Source of the DNA: Litomosoides sigmodontis
Lineage: Eukaryota > Nematoda > Chromadorea > Rhabditida > Onchocercidae
Direction: 5' to 3'
Length of the DNA: 64,000 bases
Assembly: GCA_963070105.1 (NCBI GenBank)
Contig: OY718806.1
Location: 6,221,865 to 6,285,864, forward strand
Position numbers and translations under genes: made by a program. The notes below the pieces were generated by a model, which ran no database searches, was not told the DNA's origin, and saw only the letters and a list, made by a program, of their open reading frames with translations. Shown here one piece after another: positions 24,963 to 39,216 of the stretch (within the stretch, counting starts at the first letter, position 1; each line of letters begins with the position of its first letter).

Positions 24963-27029
24963 TGCTGTTAATTTCCAGCAGTTGTAGCACTAAGAACAAA
25001 TTATCAGTGAATGTTTGAGTAAACTACTTATCACTACTGCTACTTGCTCATCGCAGTACGTTCCTGTTTACTACCATTTCTTTTGTAGGCTCTTTCCTTA
25101 TTTAATTGTTTTTCTAACTCATGAATTCGCTTTTTTTTGGTAAAAATGTGTTTATTTTATGATGGTTAATCTGAAGTGTCCAACTAGCACCACATGATCG
25201 CCTGAAAAAAATAACTGACGAAAATTGCCCAAAAAAAGTAAGCCTATGTGTTCGGCATTTTTGCCTCATGTTTTCATAAAGGTGTGAAAAATTTTCATGT
25301 AGGAAAAAATAGATTTTCACAAAATTCTAGCATGATAGGAATTCTGTAAATTTTAGTAGCATCAGCAAAAACAAGCCGTCATGTTTGCAAACGTTTCTAT
25401 TATCATCTGCGGGAAGATGAAATCACTTTTTTTATCTCACTGAAAAGAAAGAGGATTTATGGAAGCTGAAGCAGAGGAATTATTAAGTTCCAATAGAACA
25501 CTTCACTTCATTCAATCTTCCTCACAAACCAACAACGATTCTGAGATCCACTCCCCGCAAACTTTCTTCCGGTTGGATGAAACATTGTAGCACACTTCTA
25601 CAAACAGGAGTATTAGGTTCCGTATTAGATTCACACTGTCATCGCCTACCAGTATTACCCAACAACTTCCGCAATAGATCGAAAACGCAGGAGAACTTTC
25701 CGCAAGGAATTATGCAGTGTATACCTTTTTCGAACAAAACCGAAGTTCTTAATTTTTTCAAATGTATGACTCATGCTGTTGAAGCTTCATAGCTCAGTAT
25801 ATATAAAGCAGAGATTTTGCGTCACGTATTATTTAAGATGTGTTAATAGTTCACATGATGCTCGTGGACAACTACCATACTCTTCATCAATTAATTTGCC
25901 ATGCGAAAAAACAAATTAAGCTTCTAGAATACCATTTGATTTTCTTAAAAGCACATTTGATTGTGTTTGTTAAGTTTACAAAAAACATCTTAAGATTAAA
26001 TTAAATGCACGTAAAGTGGGTCACATATTAAAATATTAATAATGGCAAATCTTTGGGATTAAATATGATATGCGATAGCTTAATTTGTCTTTCATCATAA
26101 TTAGATTTTGATTAACAAATAATAGGTTAATTTTGCGGAGCTGCTTTGTTACAATGTGTTCCGTTTGAAGCGATCACAATTGTTCGTATATTATTATGAT
26201 AAATTATGATGAAAAATGAGCCAGTTTCATCTGGAGGATATGAAGGGAGGTATGGTTGGTAAATAGAACTCTAACAGATAGTTCTGGAACTCATTTGCGG
26301 ATAAGAAATATGTTGAATACGAAAATGGGAGTGGACTGGTGATTTCTTCACAGAAATATGCTTGAGAGAATGAAATATGCTGAAATCCGAATTAACGCTA
26401 AACTAATTTTGCCCTAAATTCTGCTTTTTCTTTGTTTTACAAACACTTTGAATTGGTACTTTAATTTCAGAAGTGTTCACAGAAAAGAATTCTCACATCC
26501 TTGTCGCCATCTTTCACTTATTTTTCACAACTTTGCTAGTTTCGACAAGTTCGGTCAATTTGATAGAACATACGATTCATTCATTCCATCCTGCTTTAAT
26601 TAAACAGCTATCGTATTGCTAAATGAGTGGCAGGAAAGTTGTGTTGAAGTTAGAGTTTGCTACCTCATCAAAGTCTCAAAAATGCTATAATCATTTTTTC
26701 AAAAAGAAATTTAAGGATCGATAAGTATTTTTCATTGCTTTACACTGTGCAGCAGAAATAGTGAAATGCCTTTCAAACTGCTCAAAACAAAAGTCTCCTC
26801 TTCTATCGATTTACCCAATTCAATGAATTTTGATCAGTTTTTAACTTTAATACAATAAACTTTCAAGAGAACAAGATGTAAAGGTGGACGAACAACTTTG
26901 GATAAACCAAAAGTTCAAAAAGTTATTATTGGCATATCCTCTGGCTTATATAAAAAAGATTCACTTAAAATTTGCGTTAAAAACGATCATCAACATTTTC
27001 CTTTTAATCGGAATCGTTCGTGCTCCCTT

Positions 27030-27051
27030 TCTCTCTCTCTCTCTCTCTCTC
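27030..27051. repeat. (CT)n microsatellite
   Basis: Uninterrupted CT repeat of about 11 units. Confidence 0.9.
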
Positions 27052-28041
27052 CATACAATTGCTTTGAAGTGACATTTCGCACATCATCGCACTCTCTCGT
27101 TTGGATGATTGCCATTAGCGTTTTCATTGCACGTCAACCAGCTCACTGAAATTTGAAAGAATGCATTTTTCAAAACTTGTTTATTTTTAGTTTCTTTCTT
27201 CTATAACTGTGCTAAAATTTACACCGACACGATTTTTGATTGCTGGAATATTCATAAAAATATTCAGCACACTTATCTAATTTTTACTTGAAAACAAAAG
27301 ATGTTTTGAATAGCAATCAGACAACCGGAAAAGGGTCAGTGATTCAGTTTGATTAATTTGAATGAAAGAGAACATTGTCTAAAGAACGATAATAAAATCC
27401 GAAATTTCAACAGACCTAGTAAAGATTTACTAATAAAATTGATTATAATTAAAGCATTTGAAAGATTTATGATGAAGGATACCGTTGGAACCGATTAGAA
27501 GCCCGAAATAGGTCATGCTCTGTTATTCAGGGTTCATTTACAAGCACAATTTTCTTGTAAATCAATTTAGGTCTCTGATAGAGGTTTCTCAAACCAATTT
27601 AAAAGAGTTGTTGCACTTGTCTGCTTGCAGAAAAAAGCTGTTTGCAGGAAACCGATGAAAACTTCCATTATCGTATTTATATTAGTAAAGCACACTTACT
27701 GATAAAATTGACGAAACGTTCATCGACTTGTGTATTAGAAACCAATGAACTTGTATTGAACTTTTTTCGGAAACCATGAGTGATACATCCGGTATCAAAA
27801 TGTGAACGGGAAAACGCTATCTGTGGAATTTTTTATTGAAGTATAAATTTCATTCACTCTCACCGCTACATTTTTCGTTGTTTACTAATTTCAATAATAG
27901 AGAGGAGAAAGTACACAAAAGTAAAAGTCATTCATAAAAGTTAGCAGTTCAATTCCCACTCCCTCAGTTTAGCAATTCCCTCATAATATTCTGAAAACAG
28001 AAGTAATAAATCTTTTCGAGGGAAAAAATTGCAGTTGAGCG

Positions 28042-28080
28042 TGGTATACGTAGGTAGGTAGTGGTATACGTGGTATACGT
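28042..28080. repeat. Short repeats of TGGTATACGT
   Basis: The decamer TGGTATACGT occurs at 28042, 28062 and 28071, the last two adjoining, with AGGTAGGTAG between the first and second. Each copy contains the palindrome GTATAC. Confidence 0.85.
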
Positions 28081-28812
28081 AGGTTTGAAATATTCAAAAT
28101 GATTGAACGTAATGATGAAACTGTTCCTATTAATTTCATTTAGAAAATTCGGAAAGTTTCCCCTATATGTGTAGCAAGTAAATATTGAATTAAGCAACTG
28201 ACTAAGAAATTAAATTGTGGAAAATTAAATTATTAGCTCAGCAAATTATTTTTCCTCCAGTTTGTTAGTTACTTCTAGGAACAGCTTTACTTAAAACGAG
28301 CCTTATTTAAAAATAATGTGAAAACATGTGCAGTCAGATGTTTTCCTAAAATGTGAAGCGCTTTAGAAAAGCGTAGAGAAGCTGTTTTCATACTATCATT
28401 GGAGAGGCAGAAATTGTGTCGATAGGTTCGTTTCAAAGCTTATAAGTGTAAACTTTTCGGAAAGCTTATTTCACAAATATTCAGTGTAAAACAATAGATG
28501 AGAAATTTCTTCCGCAGATCACACAGCACTTTATTCGCTTTTAGAAAAATATTGATGCAGAACACGAATTCTTGCTTAGGGAAAAAAATTATGTTAATAT
28601 TTTACGCCTTAAAAATTTTCATTTCCAAATAGATGGCGTAATTAAATAGGCAGCTTCAAAAAGCGTTGCCATGCTTGTGCGGGAAAAAAGGAATGGAAGA
28701 AAAGGTGAGATGATTCGAACTGGCGTAAGCATGACGATGATTGTCTCCTCTCTTAATTCTGTATTTGTAAAATGTACCTTCAAAAGACAGGAAATAAATT
28801 CTCGGTTTGTTT

Positions 28813-28833
28813 TGTGTATATATATGTATGTGT

Positions 28834-28881
<48 letters not shown>

Positions 28882-28908
28882 ACGTGTATGTATGTATGCA
28901 TGTATGTA

Positions 28909-28950
<42 letters not shown>
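28813..28950. repeat. Compound (TA)n/(TG)n/(TATG)n microsatellite
   Basis: Blocks of TA, TG and TATG repeats run together for about 138 bases. Open frames through it are repeat artefacts. Confidence 0.95.
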
Positions 28951-28951
<1 letters not shown>

Positions 28952-31315
28952 ATTGAACATTTTTTTCCACAAATTTTTTATTATTTCGCACACTTTGTTA
29001 GATTTTTAATAATTCAGCACAGCAGTTCAACACAGAGGGCTTCATTTTTGTGTTTACTTTCATCTGGATAACTCGTAGATTCTGACTTCTTGCGTCAATT
29101 TGTTCCATTTATTCCACGCTATCACACTAATGAGTGAAGTTCAAAGTGTATCATCCTAACCGAAATTTATTATTACCAAGAATCGCTTGTCAATCAGTAG
29201 CTCGTGATGTGATTCCGTAGTGGGCACTGGCGGTCTCATTGAGAACTTTTTTTCTAACGCTTTGTTAGAATTGGAATTGCACAAAGATCTTTTTTCTTCA
29301 ACTAATAAATCAAATGTTCATTCATTGAAGGCTCTGTTTCCTCACATTCGACGTTTCACTATTCCTCCAAAATCCGCTTTCCAAATACTTTCTGCCGCAG
29401 CTGTGTTTAACTGCTTCAAATTACTAATTTGGATCAAACCATCCATCATATTTCCGTTTTATGTTTGGATTTATATCGCATCGTTACAACCCTAAAAAAT
29501 CAGGAAAGTAAGTTGGCTCCCTCATACTTACCTTTATTAACATTGCCGTCGCTAAATTGTCTTGTCTCTGCTGTTAATGCAGCAACTGCTTTATGTCAAA
29601 CTTGACACAGACAACTTCTCTGCTTGAAGATGATGCAAAACGGTGTCTTATAAGAAACAAATCTTCGTTGACGGAAACTTGCGGCAAATGATATATAAAG
29701 ATTTTGTACCACATTTCCATCTGCAATTTGCTGATATGCAACAAAGTGATCGCTTTCGATTTCAAATAATAAATAAGGGCAGTATTCATTCGCCTGAATA
29801 TATTTCATTTTAATAAGTTTCAATATAATATCTCGTAAATCTTAATGCTTCTTCCTTTAAGCTTACGATTTTGCACTCGCATATCGAATAATTTATGCAG
29901 TTTCTTTGAAGATTGCTTTTTGGCGAACACCATCAGCAATCATCTTTTTAAACAATACCTGAAAACGTATGCAATTTTGGTATTTGTTGCGTAATTGTTG
30001 AAATGTGAATTTTTAGTTAAATCTAGAATTTTTGCCCTGTACTTATGACGCATGTTCAAATGATGAACGGATTATGTGTATCATAAAGGGTGCGGCTTTC
30101 TTCAGCAAAACTTCATATTGCAAAGATTATCACCATAGACTAGTAGTTCTGCTAATTTAGAAATTCTATCCTCCAGCCATATTCATTCCAATTCAGGACA
30201 TTCAAAATCTAACTAGCGTATTTCACGCTGCTGGCTTCTTTCGTTACAAACAGTCTTTTCTTTTTCCGAGCTTCCTCTATTCCTCTCATTAAAGCAATGA
30301 TCACTATTTTCCTAATACAAAGAAGTACCAATCCCGTATAGTGACAACCTGATCAGCAGGCAGGTAAGACAAAGAATTAGAAATGCTTAATAAATACTTT
30401 TTATCATGCAAGTTGTCGAGATTTCACTGAAATAGTGAGGATAATATGAAGGCAAGGAGATTAAAGTGTTTGAGGACTGTTGCCTAATTATAATTACGTA
30501 TGTCATTCAGCTTTTGTAGTGTTCTTAAGCATCAAATTTTTGATGTAACCTCTCATTTGCGTGGGAAGCCATGAACTCTTGTCATCTCTCTCTCTCTCTC
30601 TTGATTAGAAATTTGGAGCGATCAGGTGATGATGTCAGACTGAACAGAACCTTCGAACTTTTGCGTATAGGAATGGAAAACACTTTCAAATAACGTAATA
30701 GCTATTTTCAACAGTGTTAAGTATAGATAAGAAGCAGACCCGAAATAAATTTAGTGAATAGTTGATCATTCGTCTGCGCTCACTGTCAACGCGGTTCTCG
30801 TTCATCAACTCCTAGCTTAGCATAACTTATTAAAGCCCATTAAGTTCAAGCTTATTTTCACAATACTGAAAGATTCAGAATAGAATTACTCCTTAAAATA
30901 TTTTCAACTCCTTCCTCAAACTTATGCTAAATTTTTGGGAGCACAAATTTGATATAGACAAAGATGATAATGATAATTGCTGCAATGATGAGGCGTTGAA
31001 GATGTGGTCGTGCCTGAAGTAACTGCAATAGCACATAAGCAAAGAACTAACCCCTTTTCTTATCATAGAGAATCATTGAGGATGAAAGCGGACACACTTT
31101 TGTGTTGCTAATTAATGAAACTATTGGGATGTTTGATGTACGTAGTTTGTGATAACAGTTTGAGGAGAAGTATGGAACCAAATTATTATTATCGATGCGT
31201 GGTGTTGCACTTCAGCAGTCGGTTAAAAAGGAGCATGGTCCACTTCCCGATGTCAGAAGGGAATGTTGCTGTTTGGTCAAATCCGATTATTTCATTGCAG
31301 ATCGATTATTAAAAA

Positions 31316-32832
31316 ATGTTCACCGAATACATGAACAATTTGACACTGTTAAAATGCCTCTCTGTCAGCGCCTTCATCACTACCGTATCACTTTTCTTCT
31401 GTGGACTGTGAGTTTGCTTCTCAGCTTTTCCTTTTCAGTCCCATCCTTTTCGATGTCATACGATGCCTTCTCACAATTTCTCCTTTTATTCTCATAAAAT
31501 TTCTTTTATTGCTAGTTGAATTTCAGCCCAATTTGTGCAAATATTTGGAAAAGACAAAGTACAAAAGACATCAGTGCCGTGCCATTCCTAATGGGTGTCC
31601 TCGGGCAAGTTGCATCTTCCTTCTTCCAAAGCGTATTTTTCTATATTTCTTTCCAAAAATTCACATTTACATTTTTCACTCGTCGAAAATCAAATTAGCA
31701 TTTCAGAGCAGTGTACTGGCTGCGCTATGGTGTAATGAAAATGGATTATACAATGATTGCAGTGAATATCTTTGCCGCCGCACTTATGGGCTTATATCTT
31801 ATATTTTACTATTTTATGACTAAGGAAAAGGTGATTGTTCCATGACATCAGTAGTTAAGAAAGCAATGTATTGCTGGCGCACTCTGCTTTGAATTGAATT
31901 TCATCCATCTGAAGAATGAGTCTCAACTAACATCGGACATTTGTCCCTCATCTTGTCGGCAAGCATTCACTATTCCTGTTGTTTTACAAGGTACTTCTAT
32001 TGTGCAGTTCTGGATCTCGATTGAAGTTTGTGCCGTGATATTCCTCATATCACTGATGCTTCTTCTGGTCCAAATATTCGAGCATGATATTTTTCATCCA
32101 CTCGGCTTTATATGCATGACCTTTAACATTTTAAACTTTGGTGCACCGTTAGCTGGTCTTGTAAGTTTTTATATTCATTTTGTTCAATTTCTTTCTACTA
32201 CTACTTCTTCTTTAAAATGCTAATATGCACTTAGTTTTTGCCATTTTTTAAATCAAAAATCTAACGCTTAGAAAGTGGTATTACGGCAACGCAGTTGCGA
32301 GGCGTTACCATTGCCAATGTGCATAGCTAATCTTCTTGTTTCAAATCAGTGGGCTTTATACGGTGTATTGGTATCTGATGTTTACATTATTGTTAGTTTC
32401 TTCCATTATTTAACCCCTAAAGAATCCCATAATATTAATATTATTCTAAAAAAATTCGATGAAATGTGAAAGACTTTTTGGACAAAATTTTAAAAAACTA
32501 AATTACTTTAATCGATTAACTTTTTCTATGTACAATTTAGCAAGATTATTAATTATGCCTGATAAATTTGTGTTCCGAATTTCCCGATGAAGTGAAGTCG
32601 CAAAATCTCTATCTCTATAAATGCTTACTTATTTTCGGTGTAGACACCCAATGCGATTGGGATGCTGCTAGCAATGGTACAAATGGCACTATTTCTGATA
32701 TTCCCGATGAAACAAGGAGGTCTTTCACCAACTCAGCGGTGTTTCAATCCTTCGCGCTGCGTTACATCAGCCTCCTCTTCTTCCTCTGATGAAAACGGTT
32801 GGCATTTAGAATCCAAATTATTGCATTATTAA
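31316..32832 (+). CDS. swt: SWEET-family sugar transporter
   Basis: SWEETs are seven-helix membrane uniporters for sugars, built from two three-helix MtN3 repeats joined by a linker helix. Exons: 31316-31407, 31527-31604, 31707-31830, 32008-32160, 32272-32391 and 32644-32832. Phases agree and the product is about 251 residues. First repeat: [54 protein letters not shown]. Second repeat: [72 protein letters not shown]. Prolines and the PF/PLPM loop positions of the family are present. A cytosolic tail of about 38 residues, with a serine run and acidic end, follows the last helix. The ATG sits 16 bases after a TTGCAG acceptor. The second intron appears to start with GC (GCAAGT at 31605), since the conserved [12 protein letters not shown] block needs that junction. 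The stop codon abuts an (AT)n repeat. Confidence 0.93.
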
Positions 32833-32833
32833 A

Positions 32834-32853
32834 ATATATATATATATATATAT
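32834..32853. repeat. (AT)n repeat next to the SWEET stop codon
   Basis: Pure AT run beginning one base after the stop codon at 32830-32832. Confidence 0.9.
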
Positions 32854-35800
32854 GCACCACTGTAGATATTGAACAGAGTGTATTGGGAAGATGTCCGTTA
32901 CACACACCAATTGGTCACGATTTGTAGGAAAATTTCATATTAAAATAATTGTTTTCAAACAAGCGGTTTCCGAACAAGGCGGTAAGCGGTTATTAGCTTT
33001 GTACTACAGCTGGTCACATCTAACTCATTCTGTGTGACTGCTGCAACAAAAAAATTCGCAGTTAGCGATACTTTCACTTTATTTACATTACAATTACCTG
33101 TTTCATACATCGCAATTCATTTTTGTCTGGAACTGCTGGACGAAGTCGTATTTAGCAAAATGATACTGATTACTTGTTTGTACATTATGCAAACAATTCA
33201 GTTCCCGAGATTACCAAACAATAGATCAAAGTAAATTTTGCGAGTTCATTGAAAAGTTCAGGAAAGCAAATCAGAGTTATGAGACTTTTGTATTCCGTGA
33301 ATAAACTATAAAAATCAAACAATTAGCGATTACACATGCCGAAACCGTGAAGACGCGAATTTCATGGCATTAGATTAAATGATGCAAAATTCCGCTTGCA
33401 AATAGCTTGAAATTTTTTTATTCTGTTGCCGCAAATTGTGATTAAATCGAAAAACTCACGAGATGCTGGAGAAATTTCTGCGGTAAAATTGAGGAAAGCG
33501 GCTTCCTTCCCTTCTGTCACATGCACTTCAAGGTGTATTAGCAAGCAAGTTTCTTTTGTTTTTAGAGAAATTGAAGGAACCATGCATACCAGAAAAGAAC
33601 TTACTTCTAAGCAGTAACAGAGAATCTGCCCACATCGCAGGTGATTTCTCACTAACATCTTTCTACCTTGTCATTGTGCAGATAACGTGTATTATTTTCT
33701 ATTTTGTTCTATTGTTACAAACCTGTCATTTAAATCGAATACTTTTGAATGCTCCAAGTTTTGTTTGCCTTCAAGTTTATTAATCTGAATAGGAAAAAAA
33801 TTTTTTTCTTTGATATATTTCTTGTCTATTTGATAAAATAATGAAAGATTTGTAATAAATCAGTGAATTTGTTTTTAAGTTGCGAACAAAAATCCCTAAA
33901 TACGTCCTTAATATATCTCTGCCTATTTGAACTTATCACGCTTCCAACAAATTTTTATACGTAGAAAATTTTCCTATTTACAAAGAGCTTCATTGTCTTC
34001 GTTTCGTGTCATGCTTTATTATGTGGGGGGAATGTTTGAAGGAAAACACTTTTTGCTTTCTTCTAGCATTTGAACTATTTTGCTATACATAATTACCTTT
34101 TCTTTCAAATTTGAAAAAACCGCGTGGCTATCAGTTTACTGTTCATTCGTTTCTCTATGGTTTTCCAAAAAGTTATTGTTGTCCTTTATGCTAAAACATT
34201 TCTTACATTCATTTACATTTCTAAAATGCATTCCCGCTCTTCATTTCGCCCTATTTTTTAGAGATGTAGAGCATAAGTGTAAATTAAAATTTACGCTTTA
34301 GAAAACTTTATTTGATGTTTTTCCACCAAGCAGTTAAGATCGTAACCATGATAAAAGCTTGCATCCCAAATTTATTTGACTAAAATGAAACAAGGAAAAA
34401 ACTTGATCATGCATTATCGGTGTTAAAATAATTCATTTAAATATCAGAAGTTCCAATTAACCTTTACTATAACGTCTATAATATCACGCCTTCTTCTATC
34501 CGCTGAAATTGCTGCATAGCTTGCATCACCGTCATTCTAAAGACCAGCTTTCAAATCTATTATTGAATGGCTTCACTTTAAAAGTGATACAAAATTTCAG
34601 TTATTGGTGAAGTAAAACCAAAAAAATCATGGATTAGTAACGCAGCCAAAAAAAATGGATTGATGGTTTCCGAGTTGATCAAGGATGAAAGGTATCCTTT
34701 CTGTTTTTTAAAAAGTATTTTTGACAAAAAAAGCTCTTACAACCTCAGTACAACCTTTGTCATCATTTATTTATTCCTTAACAAAACTAACTCAAACAGA
34801 CCGTGCGATCAAATAGACCCATATAAAGTTTTGAGCAAACCACATTTACCCATCTTTTAAAAAACTCTACCCATCTTTTAAAAAACTCTTTTGCTCCATT
34901 TTGCAGTGAGAAACAAGATATCGAAACAAATTAAAATGGACTGAGGTAATGTTTTATAATTTGTTAAAGTCGTTAATTCAACAGTTACTGTGGCAGTCAT
35001 TGTTCCATAACTACATATCGAATGCAATTTTCAACCAAACTGTTTTAGGATTCTAATTGTAGTCCTCCTATTTGCTTTTTCTGATGTCTAGTTCCAGGAA
35101 TGCGTGAGCACCAGAAATTGTTTTTTGTTTGACTACATTCAGCGAACTTTAAATGGTATTCAGCTGCCGGAGTTAGAGACACACACTTCCGTTGTTCTCT
35201 ACCATCAAAAAAGCCTGAAACTTTTTGACAGTTGCGCTACACCTATCCAGTTCTTTACGTTGAGACATTTTGGTTGGATATTGGTGCAAGCTAAATGATC
35301 GAACAAATATTTGATATTATGTAAAGAAATAAAATAAGTTGCCAAGGCGACTCTGAAAATTAGTTTTTAGTGATGAGAAATGACAGGTTAATTTATGTTA
35401 CAGAAATAAATGGATGTACGAGTTAGCAAAGTGATGGTGTTGAAGCGATAGATATGTGATTCGTCTAGTGATACTGCATTCAAATTAAGCAATGAAAGGT
35501 TTCCGTCCTGATTAGGTCTTTTATACAAATGAAACAACACCTTCCTGAAAATATCCATGTGATTTGAGGTAGAAAATATAACGAAAATAATGAACAAGAG
35601 AAGTGGCTGTGTCAACCAATAAATCCCAATATCATACGGCTTTGCTTTGCTACATTACTTTAATGTGGTGTAGGACGATATGCCTTACTTTAAGATTAGG
35701 AGTATTGGCTTCTTTGATGAAATTAATGCTTACATAATTTTATGCTTCCTCCTTTTAATGTTTCCTCAAATCAACTAATCACCACTATTTGTTGTTATTC

Positions 35801-38800
35801 ATAGTTCTTCATATCAGTTAATTCCATAAGTGTTGTTTTAATAATTTGTTATCAGTGCCAAGGTCTGATATTACTTCGCATATTGTGAAGATGTCGATCG
35901 AAATTATATATTCTGTTAAACCGTTAAGAGCGCAAAAGTTTAAGCAACTTCTTCCTTCTTTGTCGTTTAGCTGCTCAATGTACATATGTTAGCAATCAAT
36001 CATTGCGCCACATTACGTTACTTTTCTCGCTTGTGGCATCACTCGTCTCTGAAGGATGCGTCACTGATTTTACAAGCCATCATGTAACAAGTGGTTATAT
36101 GTCTGGACTTCATCTACTTCGTCACGCTCAAAAGAAAAGACTGTTTTCAAGCATCATTTTCCTTCCATCTCTTCTGTAATTTAAATACCGTAGCGATCGG
36201 ATAAAAAGTACAGTTGCCTGTTATGGTTTTCTACTTCACAGAAGTCATACCTGCCATTATGTGTTTGAAATATAATATTTAATCGCCCCTTTATTACCTG
36301 TGCTCTGCCTGTCTATATACACCTTCTTTTCTTACTTTTATCTGTTCTACAAAACCTTTTTTAAAGGAATTAAAGAATTTTAATTAAATTCTACATTTTT
36401 TTAAACAATTTCTGTTATTGCTCAACTTATTTGCTTCCACAGCAGAATATATTAATCCTTTTTTTACATATTTTTGGCAAAATTTTTGTTTTGATTAAAA
36501 CTTTTTACATTTATTATAATTGCTAGTGAGGAATGAGCTGCATTCTGTTTTGTTGAAGTTCTGCATTGCAAGGCAATAAAAGGTGTAATTCTTTCCGACT
36601 TTTCTCCATTTCGATGATTTTCAAATGGTTAGTTTCAATTCTCTAGGAAGTTGTTTTGGTTGGCGCCAAGGGATACTTAAACTTTTTTACAAGTTAATGA
36701 GGCACTTCTAAATTATAATTGATACTAAATACCTGTCCTCCACTTTCAAATACCTTCGTAAGAATTATTTTTAAACTCTGTAACCGTTTTGAATACTATT
36801 TATATATCACAACATTATATTCTATCTCAATGATACTTTACTATTCCAATCCTGTTAACCTTCGCAATTTTAAAAGTCACTACTGATTTTGATTTCATTC
36901 ATCATATGCAGATTCTTTATCGAGAAATATTCGAACTTGTTTTATTCAAATGTTTTCGAAGTATTTGAATTTATTTTTATTACCAGTTGTTCGTACACTT
37001 CGAAGAAAACGATAGGAATGGTTAATATATCGAGATGACAGTCAAAAACTCGTCAGAATTATGGATCTGCAAGCGTTTCAAATTTAAATGTGCATTGTGC
37101 ATGTTGTAGCCAATATTTTCGTCGTATCAATTTAAACGTTAATTTGTTTAATGTAAACATACCGGTAATATTATTGTTGATTTCTATTTATTTTTTGCCA
37201 ATTTATTAAATAAATATTGAGCATCTCTAATTTATTATTGCAAATTCTGCACATTCTTTCCTACATGCGCTACCTAAGATAGCCACAAAAGCTGATGTTG
37301 TCACTCTGTAGTTATAGTGCTGTCGTTAGCAATCGTAAACTGTACTATGCGCAAATAAAATCTGTAATCCTTGAGATATCTGCACAAGCCTTGTGACATG
37401 ATCAGTTTCTTAAATAAACAAATTAGCGAAAGACTTCCTATTTTATCAAAAAAAAGAAATTTACAATGTGATCAATAATTTTGATACTTTAGAAAAGTGA
37501 TAGCTTTCTTTACAATATCATATATTTCTGGCAGATATTTTGCTTTTACTAGTTTTAAGTGCTTGTGGTATTCCATTTTCTAAAAGGAATGATTGCATAG
37601 GCACGGCTTAAACTAAAAACAGAATTGCATTAAAGGCGTTATTAAAGTAAAATGAAATTCACCGGAGAGGAAGATTTTATCAGCTGAAACTAGTCATCGA
37701 ATACATATATGAATTTTAATAGTTAACATATATATTGAAAGAATGCTTCACTTAATGTGTAAATCTGCTTAACTTAATCGATCATAAACACTGATGAAGA
37801 TTGGTGAGGTGAGTTTGATAGGGAATTAATGCGAGAATTCCAACCTATCCTTCGTCTAAATTGTGCTAAATCTTTCTTCAGCGAAAAGAAGCTGTCGATG
37901 TCGATAAAAAATGAAATTTGGAGCACATCAGAGCACACTTCAAAATAGCATTTAAAGAGTGTCGTGAAAAGTTTTTATTATTTTGTGTGCTTTGTAGATC
38001 CACAACAAATTTTATTTTTAAAGTTTACTGAGATTTAAATCAATTCCAAAACAAAAAGTAAGAAAAAAAACAGTAAATGATGAACGAGGTTTCAATTTAC
38101 CATTACAGTGAGCGGTAAAAACAGCACAAGATGATCATCGCTATAGTAAGCAAGAGCAAGCAGTAATTAAGGATGAGATGATAGATTAATAAATAAATCG
38201 AGGAGCAGAGGAAAAGCTTGTGACAGAAGTCAATGCCAAAGTATGAATGCATGAATGAAAGCATGAATAACCACCTGTTAACTACTTTCCTTTTCAGCTA
38301 ATCATGCGCCTCTCTTTTTCAGTCTTCGTGTCCTTTTCTCTTTTCCTCTGCAGTGATTGTTAAGTACCTGTTTCCACTCCAATACATCTAGTCTAATGAA
38401 AAAAATAATCCTGAATACATATTTTTCTGTGACTTTCGGCTGTTGAATAGGTCATCGTTTCAACTACAAACTTTTTTCGGATGAGCTTATTCGCAAGATG
38501 TTAACCTAATTGACAAAACTCATAACGGTGATATATTGCTAAATTAAAAAGCAAATTTACTATTATTATCTTACTTCAGGCCATATTACTATAATGGTTT
38601 CAGTTACGATAATGAAAGCTTCTTACAAGTGCTCATTATATGTCTACGCTGATTAGGAAATAGAAACTTCACCGCCAAAACAAACCGGTGCATTTCACTT
38701 AATTGACGATGCAAAATAAATGTACCTAGAACAAACGTTTAAGCAGCCAGTGATTTTGCATAGCTATCACTTCAAATAGGGTTGTTTAAAAAAGTCACAA

Positions 38801-39030
38801 TCTGTAAAATTGGTGAAAAATTCCAGAGTGCTCAATCAGGCGGCACATTGCAATACGAAAGCAGCAGATGGTTTAAGCTAATTTTTTAGTTATAAATTTA
38901 GTGCTAAACATAGCATTCACAATCTAATTACACTTTGGCCCAGAAATAGCAGTCCAAGCTTCAGGTAGTATGTTGATTATCAATATAAAAAATGATCAAA
39001 CCATAGAAATGCACTGATCGCCGTTGTTAC
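32854..39030. other. Intergenic, no gene recognised
   Basis: Very A/T-rich. I find no conserved protein blocks. A 21-bp tandem duplication at 34.85 kb is listed separately. The 3' end of DEG/ENaC gene A may reach into the right edge: a possible terminal exon on the minus strand ends at a TAG at 38924-38926. Confidence 0.5.
34848..34889. repeat. Two 21-bp tandem copies
   Basis: ACCCATCTTTTAAAAAACTC plus T occurs twice head to tail at 34848-34868 and 34869-34889 with no mismatch. Confidence 0.9.
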
Positions 39031-39049
39031 CTCTAACTGACGATAAGAG
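39031..39049 (-). other. Possible 19-base microexon of DEG/ENaC gene A
   Basis: On the minus strand a TTTGCAG acceptor and a GAG/GTAACA donor frame 19 bases (coding LLSSVR plus one base). They lie in phase with the preceding exon at 39217-39336. No family motif supports it. Confidence 0.3.
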
Positions 39050-39216
39050 CTGCAAATAAAGCATACCTACTTGTGTGAAATTACTTCATTGCAATAAGAA
39101 AGAGTTGTGTAATTCACGAAATTGCACCATTTGTTTTGCTTCTTTTGCTTTACTGCTGAATCGGTAGAAGAATGAATGGCGCATGAACATGGAATTGTAA
39201 CACCTGACCTGCTTAC

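Noticed and set aside
28619..29071. Four open frames of about 100-124 codons on both strands
   Set aside because: They exist because the compound TG/TATG repeat has no stops; flanks have no coding character.
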